Source of the DNA: Brachybacterium epidermidis
GTDB taxonomy: Bacteria; Actinomycetota; Actinomycetes; Actinomycetales; Dermabacteraceae
DNA length: 64,000 nt
Reading direction: 5' to 3'
NCBI RefSeq assembly: GCF_015209585.1
Contig: NZ_JADEYR010000004.1
Coordinates: 62,001 to 126,000, forward strand
The translations under genes were made by a program, and so were the position numbers. The notes under the pieces were generated by a model. The model made no database searches, was not told the origin of the DNA, and was given only the letters and a program-made list of their open reading frames with translations. Below are positions 53,778 to 63,986 of this stretch, piece by piece. Positions within the stretch are counted from its first letter, which is position 1, and each line of letters begins with the position of its first letter.

Positions 53778-53783
53778 AGCCTA
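53778..53783 (-). promoter_or_regulatory. Leaderless -10 (TAGGCT) of galE
   Basis: TAGGCT plus the 7-nt spacer CGTGGCC precedes ATG 53770. Confidence 0.6.
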
Positions 53784-53788
53784 GTCGC

Positions 53789-55309
<1,521 letters not shown>

Positions 55310-55346
55310 TCACATGCCGCTGGCGCGTGCATCGCGGCCATGAATC

Positions 55347-55352
55347 TAGGAT
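55347..55352 (+). promoter_or_regulatory. Leaderless -10 (TAGGAT) of the second LCP gene
   Basis: TAGGAT plus the 7-nt spacer GGGGCGC precedes ATG 55360. Confidence 0.6.
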
Positions 55353-55359
55353 GGGGCGC

Positions 55360-57525
55360 ATGACGGACCCGTCCTCGACCTCGTGGCGCAGGCGTCGTCG
55401 GGGCGGAAAGCACCAGGCTCCCGAACGGCGCTCCTCGCCCTCCCCGCTGTCCCCCGATGCGGCGCGGGCCAATCGCGAGGCAGCATTCGGCTCCACCCGA
55501 AAGGCCTGGGTGGGCACGCCGAGCACCGCGAACGCCTCACCGGACCCCGCTGCCGCGCCGGATCCCGCTGCCTCACCGGACCCCGCTGCCGCGCCGGATC
55601 CCGCTCCCCCGTCGGGCACCGCTGCGGAAGCGGCCCGGCCGGGGCCGACGACGCCCACCCCTGCTCCGACACCCGTGCCCGGATCGGAGGCGCCGCGCCA
55701 TGGCCGTCGCGCCGCTCGCCCGCTCGCCGAGAGCCCGGCATCATCCGACCGGGCCGCACGGGAGACCGAGGACCACGACGCCTGGTCCTCCCCCGTTGCC
55801 GAGGCGTCCTTTGCTGGTGACGCGTCCCCCGCAGCCCACGCATCGACAGCGGCACGGCCGCCCCGGGACCGCGACGGCTCCCGCGCCTCACGCCCACCGA
55901 GCTCCCCGCAGTCCCCGTCGTCGTCGGGCCGACACGGTGCCCGCGCGGCCGAGCGCCCCGAGGGATCCCTGCCGACGGTGGCGTTCTGGACGGTGCTGAC
56001 CTCCGTGGCCCCCGGCAGCGGCCTGCTCCCCGCCAGCCGGCGCCGCATCGGATGGGTGCGGCTGGGCATCATGGCCGTCGGCGCCCTCGCCGTCGGCGCC
56101 TGGCTGCTGCTGGGCGATCCCACGCGCTCCGGGCTGATGCTCCTGACGGACCGCACCGTCCTGGTGGGGCTGATGATCGCCGTCGCCCTGGTCGGCCTGG
56201 TCTGGGCGATCCAGATCGTGGTGGCGAACCTGGCGCACACCTCCCGGCAGCGCCTCCAGGGCGCCAAGCGGTACCTCGCCTTCGCGATCGCCGCCCTCAT
56301 GGTGGTGGCCGTGGCCCTGCCCTTCGGCCGTGGCGTGCAGTCGCTGTGGGCGGCCCAGGGTCTGCTGGGCTCGGACACAGTGTTCGGCCAGGGCAACGGC
56401 TCCGGGCGCATCCAGAAGGGCAAGGACCCGTGGGCCGGCGTGGGCCGGATCAACATCCTGCTGCTGGGCCAGGACGCCGGCGATGACCGCACCGGCACCC
56501 GCCCCGACACGATCATGGTGGCCTCGGTGGACACCGAGTCCGGCCACACCGCCCTGTTCTCCATCCCCCGCAACCTCGAGCACGTGCGCTTCCCCGAGGA
56601 CACCCCTGCCGCCGAGGTGTTCCCCGACGGCTTCCGCTACTTCGGTCGCAACCAGGACCTGATCAACGCCGTGTGGAGGTGGGCGGAGGACCGCCCGGAC
56701 CTGTTCCCCGGGGATCCCGAGCCGGGCCTGACCGCCACCACCTGGGCCGTGGAGGAGACCCTGGGCCTGGAGATGGACTACTACGCGATGGTGAACCTGC
56801 AGGGTTTCGAGGACCTGGTGGACGCCATCGGCGGGGTGGACCTCGTGGTGGAGCGGCGCATCCCCATCGGCGGCGGCAGCGGCCCCATCGACGGCTACAT
56901 CGAGCCCGGTGACCAGAAGCTCGACGGCTACCACGCCCTGTGGTACGCCCGGTCGCGTGAGGGCTCGGACGACTTCAACCGAATGTGCCGACAGCAGCGC
57001 ATCGTGCGCGCGGTGGCGGAGGAGGCCGATCCGGCCACCGTCGCCATGTCGGTGCCGCGCCTGGTCACCGCCACCGAGAAGAACATCGCCACCGACATCC
57101 CGGTGCGGGACCTCGACGCGTTCGTGGAGCTCGCCCTGCGGATCAAGGAGGCCGGCTTCACCTCGTACCTGATCACCCAGGACGTCACCCCCAGCGGCGA
57201 CCCCGACTGGGACTACCTGAAGGCCTGGGCCCAGGCATCGATCGAGGACTCGATGAAGCAGTCCCAGCCCGAGTCGGTCAAGGGCGAGACGGAGGCCGGC
57301 TCCACCGATCCGGCCCCCACCGGCGAGGCGCCCTCCGAGGAGGGCACCGACGGGACGGGCGAGGAGAGCCCGGAGGAGAGCCCCACCGAGGAGCCCACGG
57401 AGGACCCCACCTCGCAGGAGTCCACCGACGGTGCGGAGCCCACCGAGGAGCCCACCACGGAGAACCCCGAGATCGAACAGGACCCGCTGCAGTCCTGCCT
57501 GCCGGGCGCCGGCGAGGAGGGCTGA
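55360..57525 (+). CDS. LCP-family protein with long N-terminal extension and acidic tail
   Basis: This is a 721-aa protein. Residues 1-200 are a disordered Pro/Ala/Arg-rich cytosolic region. Hydrophobic segments lie at about 230-250, 263-285 and 305-325. The LCP domain (~360-590) has INILLLGQDAGDDRTGTRPDTIMVASV, IPRNLEHVRFP, MVNLQGFEDLVDAIGGVDL and ALWYARSREGSDDFNRMCRQQRIV. The C-terminal ~85 residues are Glu/Pro/Thr/Ser-rich and acidic. It should transfer cell-wall polymers like the LCP protein at 43081. ATG 55360 is set by the -10 spacing. Confidence 0.87.
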   Translation: MTDPSSTSWRRRRRGGKHQAPERRSSPSPLSPDAARANREAAFGSTRKAWVGTPSTANASPDPAAAPDPAASPDPAAAPDPAPPSGTAAEAARPGPTTPTPAPTPVPGSEAPRHGRRAARPLAESPASSDRAARETEDHDAWSSPVAEASFAGDASPAAHASTAARPPRDRDGSRASRPPSSPQSPSSSGRHGARAAERPEGSLPTVAFWTVLTSVAPGSGLLPASRRRIGWVRLGIMAVGALAVGAWLLLGDPTRSGLMLLTDRTVLVGLMIAVALVGLVWAIQIVVANLAHTSRQRLQGAKRYLAFAIAALMVVAVALPFGRGVQSLWAAQGLLGSDTVFGQGNGSGRIQKGKDPWAGVGRINILLLGQDAGDDRTGTRPDTIMVASVDTESGHTALFSIPRNLEHVRFPEDTPAAEVFPDGFRYFGRNQDLINAVWRWAEDRPDLFPGDPEPGLTATTWAVEETLGLEMDYYAMVNLQGFEDLVDAIGGVDLVVERRIPIGGGSGPIDGYIEPGDQKLDGYHALWYARSREGSDDFNRMCRQQRIVRAVAEEADPATVAMSVPRLVTATEKNIATDIPVRDLDAFVELALRIKEAGFTSYLITQDVTPSGDPDWDYLKAWAQASIEDSMKQSQPESVKGETEAGSTDPAPTGEAPSEEGTDGTGEESPEESPTEEPTEDPTSQESTDGAEPTEEPTTENPEIEQDPLQSCLPGAGEEG
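55542..55613 (+). repeat. Four 18-bp tandem coding repeats
   Basis: Units GGACCCCGCTGCCGCGCC and GGATCCCGCTGCCTCACC alternate at 55542, 55560, 55578 and 55596, encoding (A/S)PDPAA in the disordered N terminus of the LCP protein. Confidence 0.85.
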
Positions 57526-57542
57526 GAGCCGCTGGCTCTCAG
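57522..57542. terminator. Compact terminator overlapping both stop codons
   Basis: CTGAGAGCC (57522-57530) pairs perfectly with GGCTCTCAG (57534-57542) around GCT. It includes the TGA of the LCP gene and the stop codon of the convergent mycothione reductase gene. Confidence 0.6.
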
Positions 57543-58981
57543 TCGATGACCTGCAGCAGGGCGTTCTCGATCAGCTCCGGCATGGCTGGATGGATCCAGT
57601 ACTGCGTGGCGGCGATGTCCCGGGCCGTCTGCCCGGTGCTCATCGCCTGGATCACCAGCTGGATGAGCGTGGTGGCCTCCGCTCCGATGATGTGCGCACC
57701 CAGGATCTCGGTGGTGGCCTCGTCCACGATGATCTTGGCGAAGCCGTCAGTGTCCTCCAGCGCCCAGCCGTAGGCGATGCCGGCGTAGCCCTGGTGGGCC
57801 ACGCGGATGCTGCGCCCGCTCGCCTCGGCCCGCTCCCGGGCCGTTGACTCGTCCATCCCCACCCAGGCCACCTGCGGATCGGTGAACACCCCGCTGGGGA
57901 TGGGCATCGTGTCCGAGCGGCGCAGGTCCTCCGGATGCAGCACGTTGTGCCGCACGATCTTCTGCTCGAAGTTGGCCACGTGCTTGAGCTGGTGCTCGCT
58001 GGAGACGTCGCCGAGCGCCCACACCCCCTCGAGCACCTCGCCGCCGGAGAGCACCCGCTGGTGGGCGTCCACCGCGATGCGGCCGTCGGGATGGGTGTCG
58101 ATGCCGGCACGGTCCACCCTCAGCAGATCCGAATTGGGCATGCGACCGGTGGCGACCAGCAGCTCCTCGGCTCGCACCTCGTGCTCCTCGCCGTCGCGCA
58201 GTCCGCGCAGCACCACCCCGTCTGCCACGCGCTCGACAGAGGTGGTCGACATACCGGTGATCAGATGCAGCCGCTCCCCCAGCACCCGGGTGAGTCGCTC
58301 GGAGACCTCCGCATCGGTCTGCCGCAGTACACGGTCGGTGCGCGCGATCAGGGAGACCTCCACCCCGAGGGAGGCGAAGATGTGCGCCATCTCCACCGCC
58401 ACCACACCGGATCCGAGGATCGCCAGGGAGGCCGGCAGCTGCTCGATCCGCATGATGGTGTCGGAGGTGTGGGGACGGGCGTCCTGGATCCCGTCGACCG
58501 GGGGGAAGGAGGGGCGCGAGCCGGCACCGATCACGATGGTGTCAGCGGTGATCTCCTGCTCGGTGCCGTCCTGGAGGGTGACGGTCAGGGAGTGTGCGCC
58601 CGCGAAGGCGGCGGTCCCGCGCAGCAGGGTGAGGTTGTCGTTGTCCTGGTGGGAGTCGCGGTACTGCTGGCCGCCGGAGCTGATCGCGTCCAGGCGGCCG
58701 AAGATGCGATCACGGACGGCGGGCCAGTCCACGTGCCGCAGGGCTGCGGTGACGCCGAAGCGCGCTGATTCCGCGGGGGCATGGGCGAGGTCCGCGGTGT
58801 GCACCAGCATCTTGGTGGGGATGCAGCCCAGGTTCAGGCAGGTACCGCCGAACACGTGCTGGGGGCCCACCCCGCGGTCGATCTGGACGATGCTGCGGCC
58901 TGCGAACTCCGGCCCCGGGAAGGAGTTCGCAGAGCCGGAGCCGATCAGGGCGATGTCGAAGTGCTGCGCGTCGGTGCTCAC
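57539..58981 (-). CDS. mtr: Mycothione reductase
   Basis: This is a 480-aa flavoprotein disulfide reductase. IALIGSGSANSFPGPEFAGRS is the FAD loop with the variation usual in mycothione reductases; GGTCLNLGCIPTKM holds the redox-active CxxxxC. SLAILGSGVVAVEMAHI binds NADPH, and WIHPAMPELIENALLQV holds the His-Glu pair of the dimer interface. It reduces mycothione, the actinobacterial thiol. GTG 58981 has TAGCCT 6 nt upstream. Confidence 0.9.
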   Translation of the reverse strand: MSTDAQHFDIALIGSGSANSFPGPEFAGRSIVQIDRGVGPQHVFGGTCLNLGCIPTKMLVHTADLAHAPAESARFGVTAALRHVDWPAVRDRIFGRLDAISSGGQQYRDSHQDNDNLTLLRGTAAFAGAHSLTVTLQDGTEQEITADTIVIGAGSRPSFPPVDGIQDARPHTSDTIMRIEQLPASLAILGSGVVAVEMAHIFASLGVEVSLIARTDRVLRQTDAEVSERLTRVLGERLHLITGMSTTSVERVADGVVLRGLRDGEEHEVRAEELLVATGRMPNSDLLRVDRAGIDTHPDGRIAVDAHQRVLSGGEVLEGVWALGDVSSEHQLKHVANFEQKIVRHNVLHPEDLRRSDTMPIPSGVFTDPQVAWVGMDESTARERAEASGRSIRVAHQGYAGIAYGWALEDTDGFAKIIVDEATTEILGAHIIGAEATTLIQLVIQAMSTGQTARDIAATQYWIHPAMPELIENALLQVID

Positions 58982-58987
58982 CCTCCC

Positions 58988-58993
58988 AGGCTA
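58988..58993 (-). promoter_or_regulatory. Leaderless -10 (TAGCCT) of mtr
   Basis: TAGCCT plus spacer GGGAGG precedes GTG 58981; the GGGAGG touches the start codon and so is not a usable ribosome site. Confidence 0.6.
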
Positions 58994-59125
58994 CGCTGGC
59001 AGGGCGTGCTGCGCGGGCGCGCCGTACAGTGAGCGCGTGACCCTCCCCGCAGAGCAGCGCTGCCCCTCCGTCCGGAACCAGCGGCGAACGGTGAGCACCG
59101 AGGCGGCCCGTGCCATGGTGGGGGC

Positions 59126-59890
59126 ATGCGCATCCACCACCTGAACTGCGGCACCCTCACCCCGCCGGGAGAGTCGATGGTGTGCCATGTGCTGCTGCTC
59201 GAGGTGGGGCGGCACCTGGTGCTGGTGGACACCGGGTTCGGCAGCGCGGACGTGCGGGCACCGGGCCGCCTGGGCCCGGTGCGGCACCTGCTGCGGCCGG
59301 CCCTGCGCCCGGAGGAGACCGCTGTTGCCCGGATCCGCGCCCTGGGACTGGACCCCGCTGCGGTCTCCGATGTGGTGCTCACCCACGGCGACCTCGACCA
59401 TGCCGGTGGCCTCGTGGACCTACCGCATGCCCAGGTCCATCTGCTCGCGGCCGAGCAGCGCGCCATCCGGCATCCGCGCGGGCTGCTGGAGGCCCAGCGG
59501 TACCGCCCCTCCCAGTGGGCGCACGGTCCGCGGATCACACCGCACCGGCCCGGAGCCGTGCGCTGGAAGGGCTTCGAGGGATGCGTCGATCTGTCGACGG
59601 TGGCCCCCGGGATGCTGCTGGTGCCGATGCCCGGGCACACCGCCGGTCATGCCGGGGTCGCGATCCCCGCCGGCAGCGGCTGGCTGCTGCATGCAGGGGA
59701 CGCCTTCCACTCGGCCCTCTCCCTGCGGGAGGGCTCGAGCCGTCTCGATGTGCGCGTGCGGCAGGGGTTGCTGGCGCACGACGAGCCCGCCCTGCGCAGC
59801 ACCCAGCACAGGCTGGGTGCCCTGGCGCGCAGAGACCCCGCAGTGCGGATCATCAACAGCCACGACCGAAAGCTGTGGGAGCAGGCATAG
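59126..59890 (+). CDS. MBL-fold metallo-hydrolase
   Basis: This is a 254-aa metallo-beta-lactamase-fold protein. VVLTHGDLDHAGGL shows HxHxDH with Gly in place of the second position's usual residue; VPMPGHTAGHAGVAI supplies the third metal His, and HAGDAF the bridging Asp. It resembles quorum-quenching-type lactonases and other small MBL hydrolases; the substrate is unknown. ATG 59126 (MRIHHLNCGTLTPPG) is chosen by alignment; no clear ribosome site. Confidence 0.83.
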   Translation: MRIHHLNCGTLTPPGESMVCHVLLLEVGRHLVLVDTGFGSADVRAPGRLGPVRHLLRPALRPEETAVARIRALGLDPAAVSDVVLTHGDLDHAGGLVDLPHAQVHLLAAEQRAIRHPRGLLEAQRYRPSQWAHGPRITPHRPGAVRWKGFEGCVDLSTVAPGMLLVPMPGHTAGHAGVAIPAGSGWLLHAGDAFHSALSLREGSSRLDVRVRQGLLAHDEPALRSTQHRLGALARRDPAVRIINSHDRKLWEQA

Positions 59891-59897
59891 CCGGGCG

Positions 59898-59903
59898 TAC
59901 GCT
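59898..59903 (+). promoter_or_regulatory. Leaderless -10 (TACGCT) of the RlmA-like gene
   Basis: TACGCT plus the 6-nt spacer GGAGCG precedes ATG 59910. Confidence 0.6.
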
Positions 59904-59909
59904 GGAGCG

Positions 59910-60800
59910 ATGCCTGCTCCCCCCGGTGCCCGCGCCCTGCCCTCCGCCCTGACGGCGGTGCTGGACCTGCTGCGCTGCCCCCGCTGCGGGGAGCAGCTGG
60001 CCCCGGTCGACGGCTCCCTGCGCTGCCCGGCGCGGCACACCTTCGACGTGGCGCGGGCAGGCTATGCCTCCCTGCTCACCGGCACCGCAGCGACCAGCGG
60101 GGACGACGACGAGATGGCGCGGGCCCGGGACAGGTTCCTCGACAGCGGCGCCTACGCACCGATCCGCGACCTGATCATCGAGCTGGTGGTCGGCCATGCG
60201 GAGGCGCGCAGTGCCGAGGGTGCTCCTCCCGCGGTGCTGGACGTGGGCTGCGGCACCGGCTACTACCTGGCCGGGGTGCTGGAGCGCCTGTCCTCGGCCC
60301 AAGGGCTGGGGCTGGACACCTCCACCCGAGCCCTGCGGTTCGCGGCCCGCGCCCATGAGCGTGCCGCCGCGGCCAGCTGGGACGTGTTCGCCCCGTTCCC
60401 GCTGCGGGACGCCGGCGTGGAGGTGCTGCTGGACGTGTTCGCCCCCCGCAACCCGACCGAGTTCGCACGGGTGCTGATGCCCGGGGGCGTGCTGGTGGTG
60501 GTGCGGCCCGCACCGGACCACCTCGCCGAGCTGCGTGAGGTGGTTCCCGGGATGGTCTCCCTGGACCCGCACAAGGAGGAGCGCCTGCACCGGGTGCTGG
60601 ATCCCCTGTTCAGCACGGAGCGCACCGAGGAGCTGCGCTACCCCGTGGACCTCTCGACAGCTTCCGCCCGTGATCTGGTGCGGATGACGCCCAGTGCCCG
60701 CCACGTCGACGCCGAGCAGCTCGAGGCCTCGGTGCCATCGGAAATGACGGTGACCGTCAGCGTGGTGGCGAGCTCCCATCGGGTGCTGCCGGAGGGTTGA
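59910..60800 (+). CDS. RlmA-like 23S rRNA (guanine-N1) methyltransferase
   Basis: This is a 296-aa SAM enzyme. The N-terminal zinc site is LLRCPRCGEQL...LRCPARHTFD. DVGCGTGYYLAGVLE is the SAM motif, and VFAPRNPTEFARVLMPGGVLVVV is typical of the RlmA family that methylates G745 or G748 of 23S rRNA; TlrB in tylosin producers is a resistance form. Which site is modified here cannot be told. Confidence 0.87.
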   Translation: MPAPPGARALPSALTAVLDLLRCPRCGEQLAPVDGSLRCPARHTFDVARAGYASLLTGTAATSGDDDEMARARDRFLDSGAYAPIRDLIIELVVGHAEARSAEGAPPAVLDVGCGTGYYLAGVLERLSSAQGLGLDTSTRALRFAARAHERAAAASWDVFAPFPLRDAGVEVLLDVFAPRNPTEFARVLMPGGVLVVVRPAPDHLAELREVVPGMVSLDPHKEERLHRVLDPLFSTERTEELRYPVDLSTASARDLVRMTPSARHVDAEQLEASVPSEMTVTVSVVASSHRVLPEG

Positions 60801-61260
60801 GCGCCCTGTAGGGGCTCAGCGTCAGGGCCGTGCGGTCCCGGGCCTCGAGCAGGGAAACGACGACTGCCTGCACAGCGTGCAGATCGCCGGTGTCCCAACG
60901 GTACGCAGCCCAGTCCCCGCCGCCGTGCAGAGCAAGGCCATAGTTGTGCACCGCCGAGGTCAGCATGCACAGCACGGACATGATCTGCAGGGCACGCAGC
61001 AGCCGACGGATCGGCAGGGAACGTTCCCTGCACACTATTGCGGCACCGATATCGCTCGAGGTCACCCGCCCTCCACCGTACGGTCCGGTCTCGGGCCGCG
61101 TCCCATGGCCGTGGTCACGGGATGTGCATGCCCGGTCACGCTCCACTGCGTGAGACGGCGCGGGACGAAAGCAATCGCCGCGATGATGCAGGCCACATAG
61201 GCTGGCGCTGCAGGACAACGACGAACTGCCCTGTCTCTCTACGACCCTGAGGAGGCCCCC
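60801..61260. other. Gene-free interval with one palindrome
   Basis: 460 bases between the RlmA-like and dehydrogenase genes. No frame here shows family similarity or a ribosome site; the open minus-strand frame starting near 61063 is not supported. The palindrome at 61014-61031 is the only clear structure. AT content is above that of the neighbours. Confidence 0.5.
61014..61031. promoter_or_regulatory. Perfect 18-bp palindrome, LacI-type operator candidate
   Basis: GCAGGGAACGTTCCCTGC is a perfect inverted repeat with a central CG, the symmetry of LacI-family operators. The dehydrogenase gene starts 230 bases away, so the controlled promoter is uncertain. Confidence 0.5.
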
Positions 61261-62319
61261 ATGCGTGCAGTGCGTTATTACGGCAAGGAAGACGTTCGCT
61301 TGGAGGAGGTGCCCGCGCCCGAGCTGCTGCCCGGCACCGTGCGTATCACTCCGGCATTCACCGGGATCTGCGGATCCGATCTTCACCTGTACTTCGATGG
61401 CCCGATACCGCCGGCGCCGGCCGATTCTCCGCATCCGATCTCCGGCGAGCAGCTGCCGGTGGTCTTCGGGCATGAGTTCTCCGGCACGATCACCGAGGTG
61501 GGTGAGGGCGTTGAGGGGCTCGCCGTCGGTGACAACGTCGTCGTGGAGCCGCTGATGGTGTGCGGCCAGTGCCCGCCGTGCAACGCGAACCAATACAACC
61601 TGTGCGAGAAAATGGGGTTCATCGGGATCTCCGGTCGCGGTGGCGGGCTCGCCGAGCAGGTCGTCACCGAGCAGCGTTTCGTGCCCCCGATCGGTGATCT
61701 GCCTCTGGACCAGGGTGCTCTCATCGAGCCGCTGGCGGTCGGCATGCATGCCGTCAAGCACGCCGGCGTGGTTGACGGCGGCACCGCGGTGATCGGTGGC
61801 GCTGGCCCGATCGGGCTGCTCACCGCCGCGATCCTCAAGGCCCGAGGGATGCGGGTCGTCATGAGCGAGGTCTCCGCGGCCCGCAAGGATATCGCCCGGT
61901 CCACCGGCGTCGCTGACCTGGTCGTCGATCCGAGTGAGCAGGACCTGCCCGCGGTGGTACGCGAGTTCACCGATGGCGTCGGCGCAGACGTCGCCTTCGA
62001 CGCGGCCGGGATCAAGCCGGTGGTCGACGCCCTGCTGGCCTCACTGCGCCCCGGCGGGCGCCTCGAGGTCGTCGCGATCCATGTCAGCCCGGTGGAGCTG
62101 GACCTCACCGGTCAGCTGATCATGGGCGACAAGGTCATCGGCGGCTCCATCGGCTACGCCAACGACCACGTGGAGGCCATCGAGCTGGCCCGCAGCGGTG
62201 CGGTGGACCTCTCGAAGTTCATCACCCGGAAGATCTCAGTCGACGACATTGTCGAGGACGGCTACAAGCGCCTTCGCGACCACGGCGAGACCGAGGTGAA
62301 GATCCTCGTGCACATGTGA
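61261..62319 (+). CDS. Zinc-dependent butanediol dehydrogenase-like enzyme
   Basis: This is a 352-aa medium-chain dehydrogenase. GICGSDLHLYF and GHEFSGTITEVGEGV bind catalytic zinc; MVCGQCPPCNANQYNLCEKMGFIG has the structural-zinc cysteines. VIGGAGPIGLLTAAIL is the NAD loop. The length and the HLYFDGPIP region resemble (R,R)-2,3-butanediol dehydrogenases and related polyol enzymes. GAGGAG lies 6 nt before ATG 61261. Slightly lower GC than the neighbours, with GTC/GAT used more; possibly transferred. A terminator follows. Confidence 0.88.
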   Translation: MRAVRYYGKEDVRLEEVPAPELLPGTVRITPAFTGICGSDLHLYFDGPIPPAPADSPHPISGEQLPVVFGHEFSGTITEVGEGVEGLAVGDNVVVEPLMVCGQCPPCNANQYNLCEKMGFIGISGRGGGLAEQVVTEQRFVPPIGDLPLDQGALIEPLAVGMHAVKHAGVVDGGTAVIGGAGPIGLLTAAILKARGMRVVMSEVSAARKDIARSTGVADLVVDPSEQDLPAVVREFTDGVGADVAFDAAGIKPVVDALLASLRPGGRLEVVAIHVSPVELDLTGQLIMGDKVIGGSIGYANDHVEAIELARSGAVDLSKFITRKISVDDIVEDGYKRLRDHGETEVKILVHM

Positions 62320-62340
62320 TCTCTGTGCATCCCCGCTGAT

Positions 62341-62370
62341 CAGGGCCCGGTCAGAGGACCGGGCCCTGTT
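62341..62370. terminator. Terminator hairpin between dehydrogenase and hutH
   Basis: CAGGGCCCGGTC (62341-62352) pairs perfectly with GACCGGGCCCTG (62357-62368) across AGAG, followed by TT. It lies between convergent genes. Confidence 0.8.
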
Positions 62371-62374
62371 GCGC

Positions 62375-63961
62375 TCAGCGCAGCTGGCCCGTAACGCTCT
62401 GAACGGCCTCGAGCACGGAGCCGTCGGCCAGGCGCGACTCTGCCTCCGCGATGTCGGGCGCGAGGAACGTGTCAGGACCCGGCCCGTCGACCGTGCCGCG
62501 CAGCACCGCGATCGCGGCCGCACCTGCGGCCGACGGGGCAAGTGGTGCGCGCAGGTCGCAGGCGCGGGCAGCGGTGAGCAGCTCGATGGCGAGCACCCGG
62601 CGCAGATTCTCCACCGCGGTGCGCAGCTTGCGGGCCGCGTGCCAGCCCATGGACACGTGGTCCTCCTGCATCGCCGAGGAGGGGATCGAGTCCACGCTGG
62701 CCGGCATGGCCAGGCGCTTCATCTCCGAGACCAGGGCAGCCTGGGTGTACTGGGCGATCATGAAGCCGGAGTCCACGCCGGGGTCGTTGGCCAGGAACGG
62801 CGGCAGGCCGTGGGAGCGAGCCTTGTCGAGCATGCGGTCGGTGCGGCGCTCCGCGATGGAGGCGAGGTCTGCGGCCACCACCGCCAGGAAGTCCAGCACG
62901 TAGGCCACCGGAGCGCCGTGGAAGTTCCCGTTGGAGGTGATGGTGCCGTCCTCGAGCACCACGGGGTTGTCGATGGAGGCGGCCAGCTCGCGCTCGGCGA
63001 CGGTGCGGGCATGGTCCAGGGTGTCCCGCACCCCGCCGGCCACCTGCGGGGCACAGCGCAGGGAGTAGGCGTCCTGGACCCGTGATCCCTCGGCGGTCAC
63101 GTCGGCGATGATCAGTGACCCCTGCAGGAGGTCCAGGATGTTGGCGGCCGATGCCGCCTGTCCCGGGTGGGGGCGCAGCGGCGTGTGCAGCTCGGGCCGG
63201 AACACGCTGTCGCGGCCCCGCAGGCCCTGCACCGTCAGCGAGCAGGTGACGTCGGCGATCCGCACCAGTTCGTCGAGGTCGGCGATGGCCATCAGGAGCA
63301 TCCCCAGCATCCCGTCGGTGCCGTTGACCAGCGCCAGCCCCTCCTTCTCCGCCAGCTCGATCGGTTCGATGCCGGCCTCGGCCAGCAGCTCGCGCACGGG
63401 GCGCTCCTCGCCGGCGCGATCCCGGGCGCGGCCCTCCCCCATGAGCACCAGTGCGCAGTGGGAAAGCGGGGCCAGGTCCCCGGAACAGCCCAGGGAGCCG
63501 TACTCGTGGACGATGGGGGTGATGTGCGCGTTCAGCAGCGCCAGCATGGTCTCCAGCACGACGGGCCTCACGCCCGTGCGGCCGGAGGCGAGGGTGCGGG
63601 CACGCAGCAGCATCAGCGCACGCACCACCTCGGTCTCCACCGCGGGGCCGGCGCCGGCCGCATGGGAGCGGATCAGGGAGCGCTGCAGGGCGCCCCGCAT
63701 GCCCGGGTCGATGGCGGTGTCGGCCAGCGCCCCGAAGCCCGTGGAGACCCCGTACACCGGGGCATGGCCGGGAGCCGCCAGGGCATCCACGTGGGCGCGA
63801 ACCCGGTCCACTTCCTCCCGGGCCGCGGGGTCGAGGTCCACGCGGGCGCCGCGGCGGGCGACGGCGAGGACGTGACCTGCCGTGAGGCCGGCGGTGCCGA
63901 GGGTGACGACGGAGGGCCCGGAGGCGGTGGAGGGGTTCGGGGAGGCGTTCGTCGAGGTCAT
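62375..63961 (-). CDS. hutH: Histidine ammonia-lyase
   Basis: This is a 528-aa lyase that makes urocanate from histidine. The segment YGSLGCSGDLAPLSHCAL holds the residues that form the MIO cofactor, here Cys-Ser-Gly in place of the common Ala-Ser-Gly. YGVSTGFG, NGTDGMLGMLLMAI and MQEDHVSMGWHAARKL are conserved family blocks. ATG 63961 has AGGAG 5 nt upstream. No other hut gene is in the window; they may lie beyond its end. Confidence 0.93.
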   Translation of the reverse strand: MTSTNASPNPSTASGPSVVTLGTAGLTAGHVLAVARRGARVDLDPAAREEVDRVRAHVDALAAPGHAPVYGVSTGFGALADTAIDPGMRGALQRSLIRSHAAGAGPAVETEVVRALMLLRARTLASGRTGVRPVVLETMLALLNAHITPIVHEYGSLGCSGDLAPLSHCALVLMGEGRARDRAGEERPVRELLAEAGIEPIELAEKEGLALVNGTDGMLGMLLMAIADLDELVRIADVTCSLTVQGLRGRDSVFRPELHTPLRPHPGQAASAANILDLLQGSLIIADVTAEGSRVQDAYSLRCAPQVAGGVRDTLDHARTVAERELAASIDNPVVLEDGTITSNGNFHGAPVAYVLDFLAVVAADLASIAERRTDRMLDKARSHGLPPFLANDPGVDSGFMIAQYTQAALVSEMKRLAMPASVDSIPSSAMQEDHVSMGWHAARKLRTAVENLRRVLAIELLTAARACDLRAPLAPSAAGAAAIAVLRGTVDGPGPDTFLAPDIAEAESRLADGSVLEAVQSVTGQLR

Positions 63962-63986
63962 GGGAACTCCTATGGCGGGTGGGGAT

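Noticed and set aside
60757-61063. A minus-strand small protein in the interval before the dehydrogenase
   Set aside because: No ribosome site, no family pattern, and it runs into the end of the RlmA-like gene.
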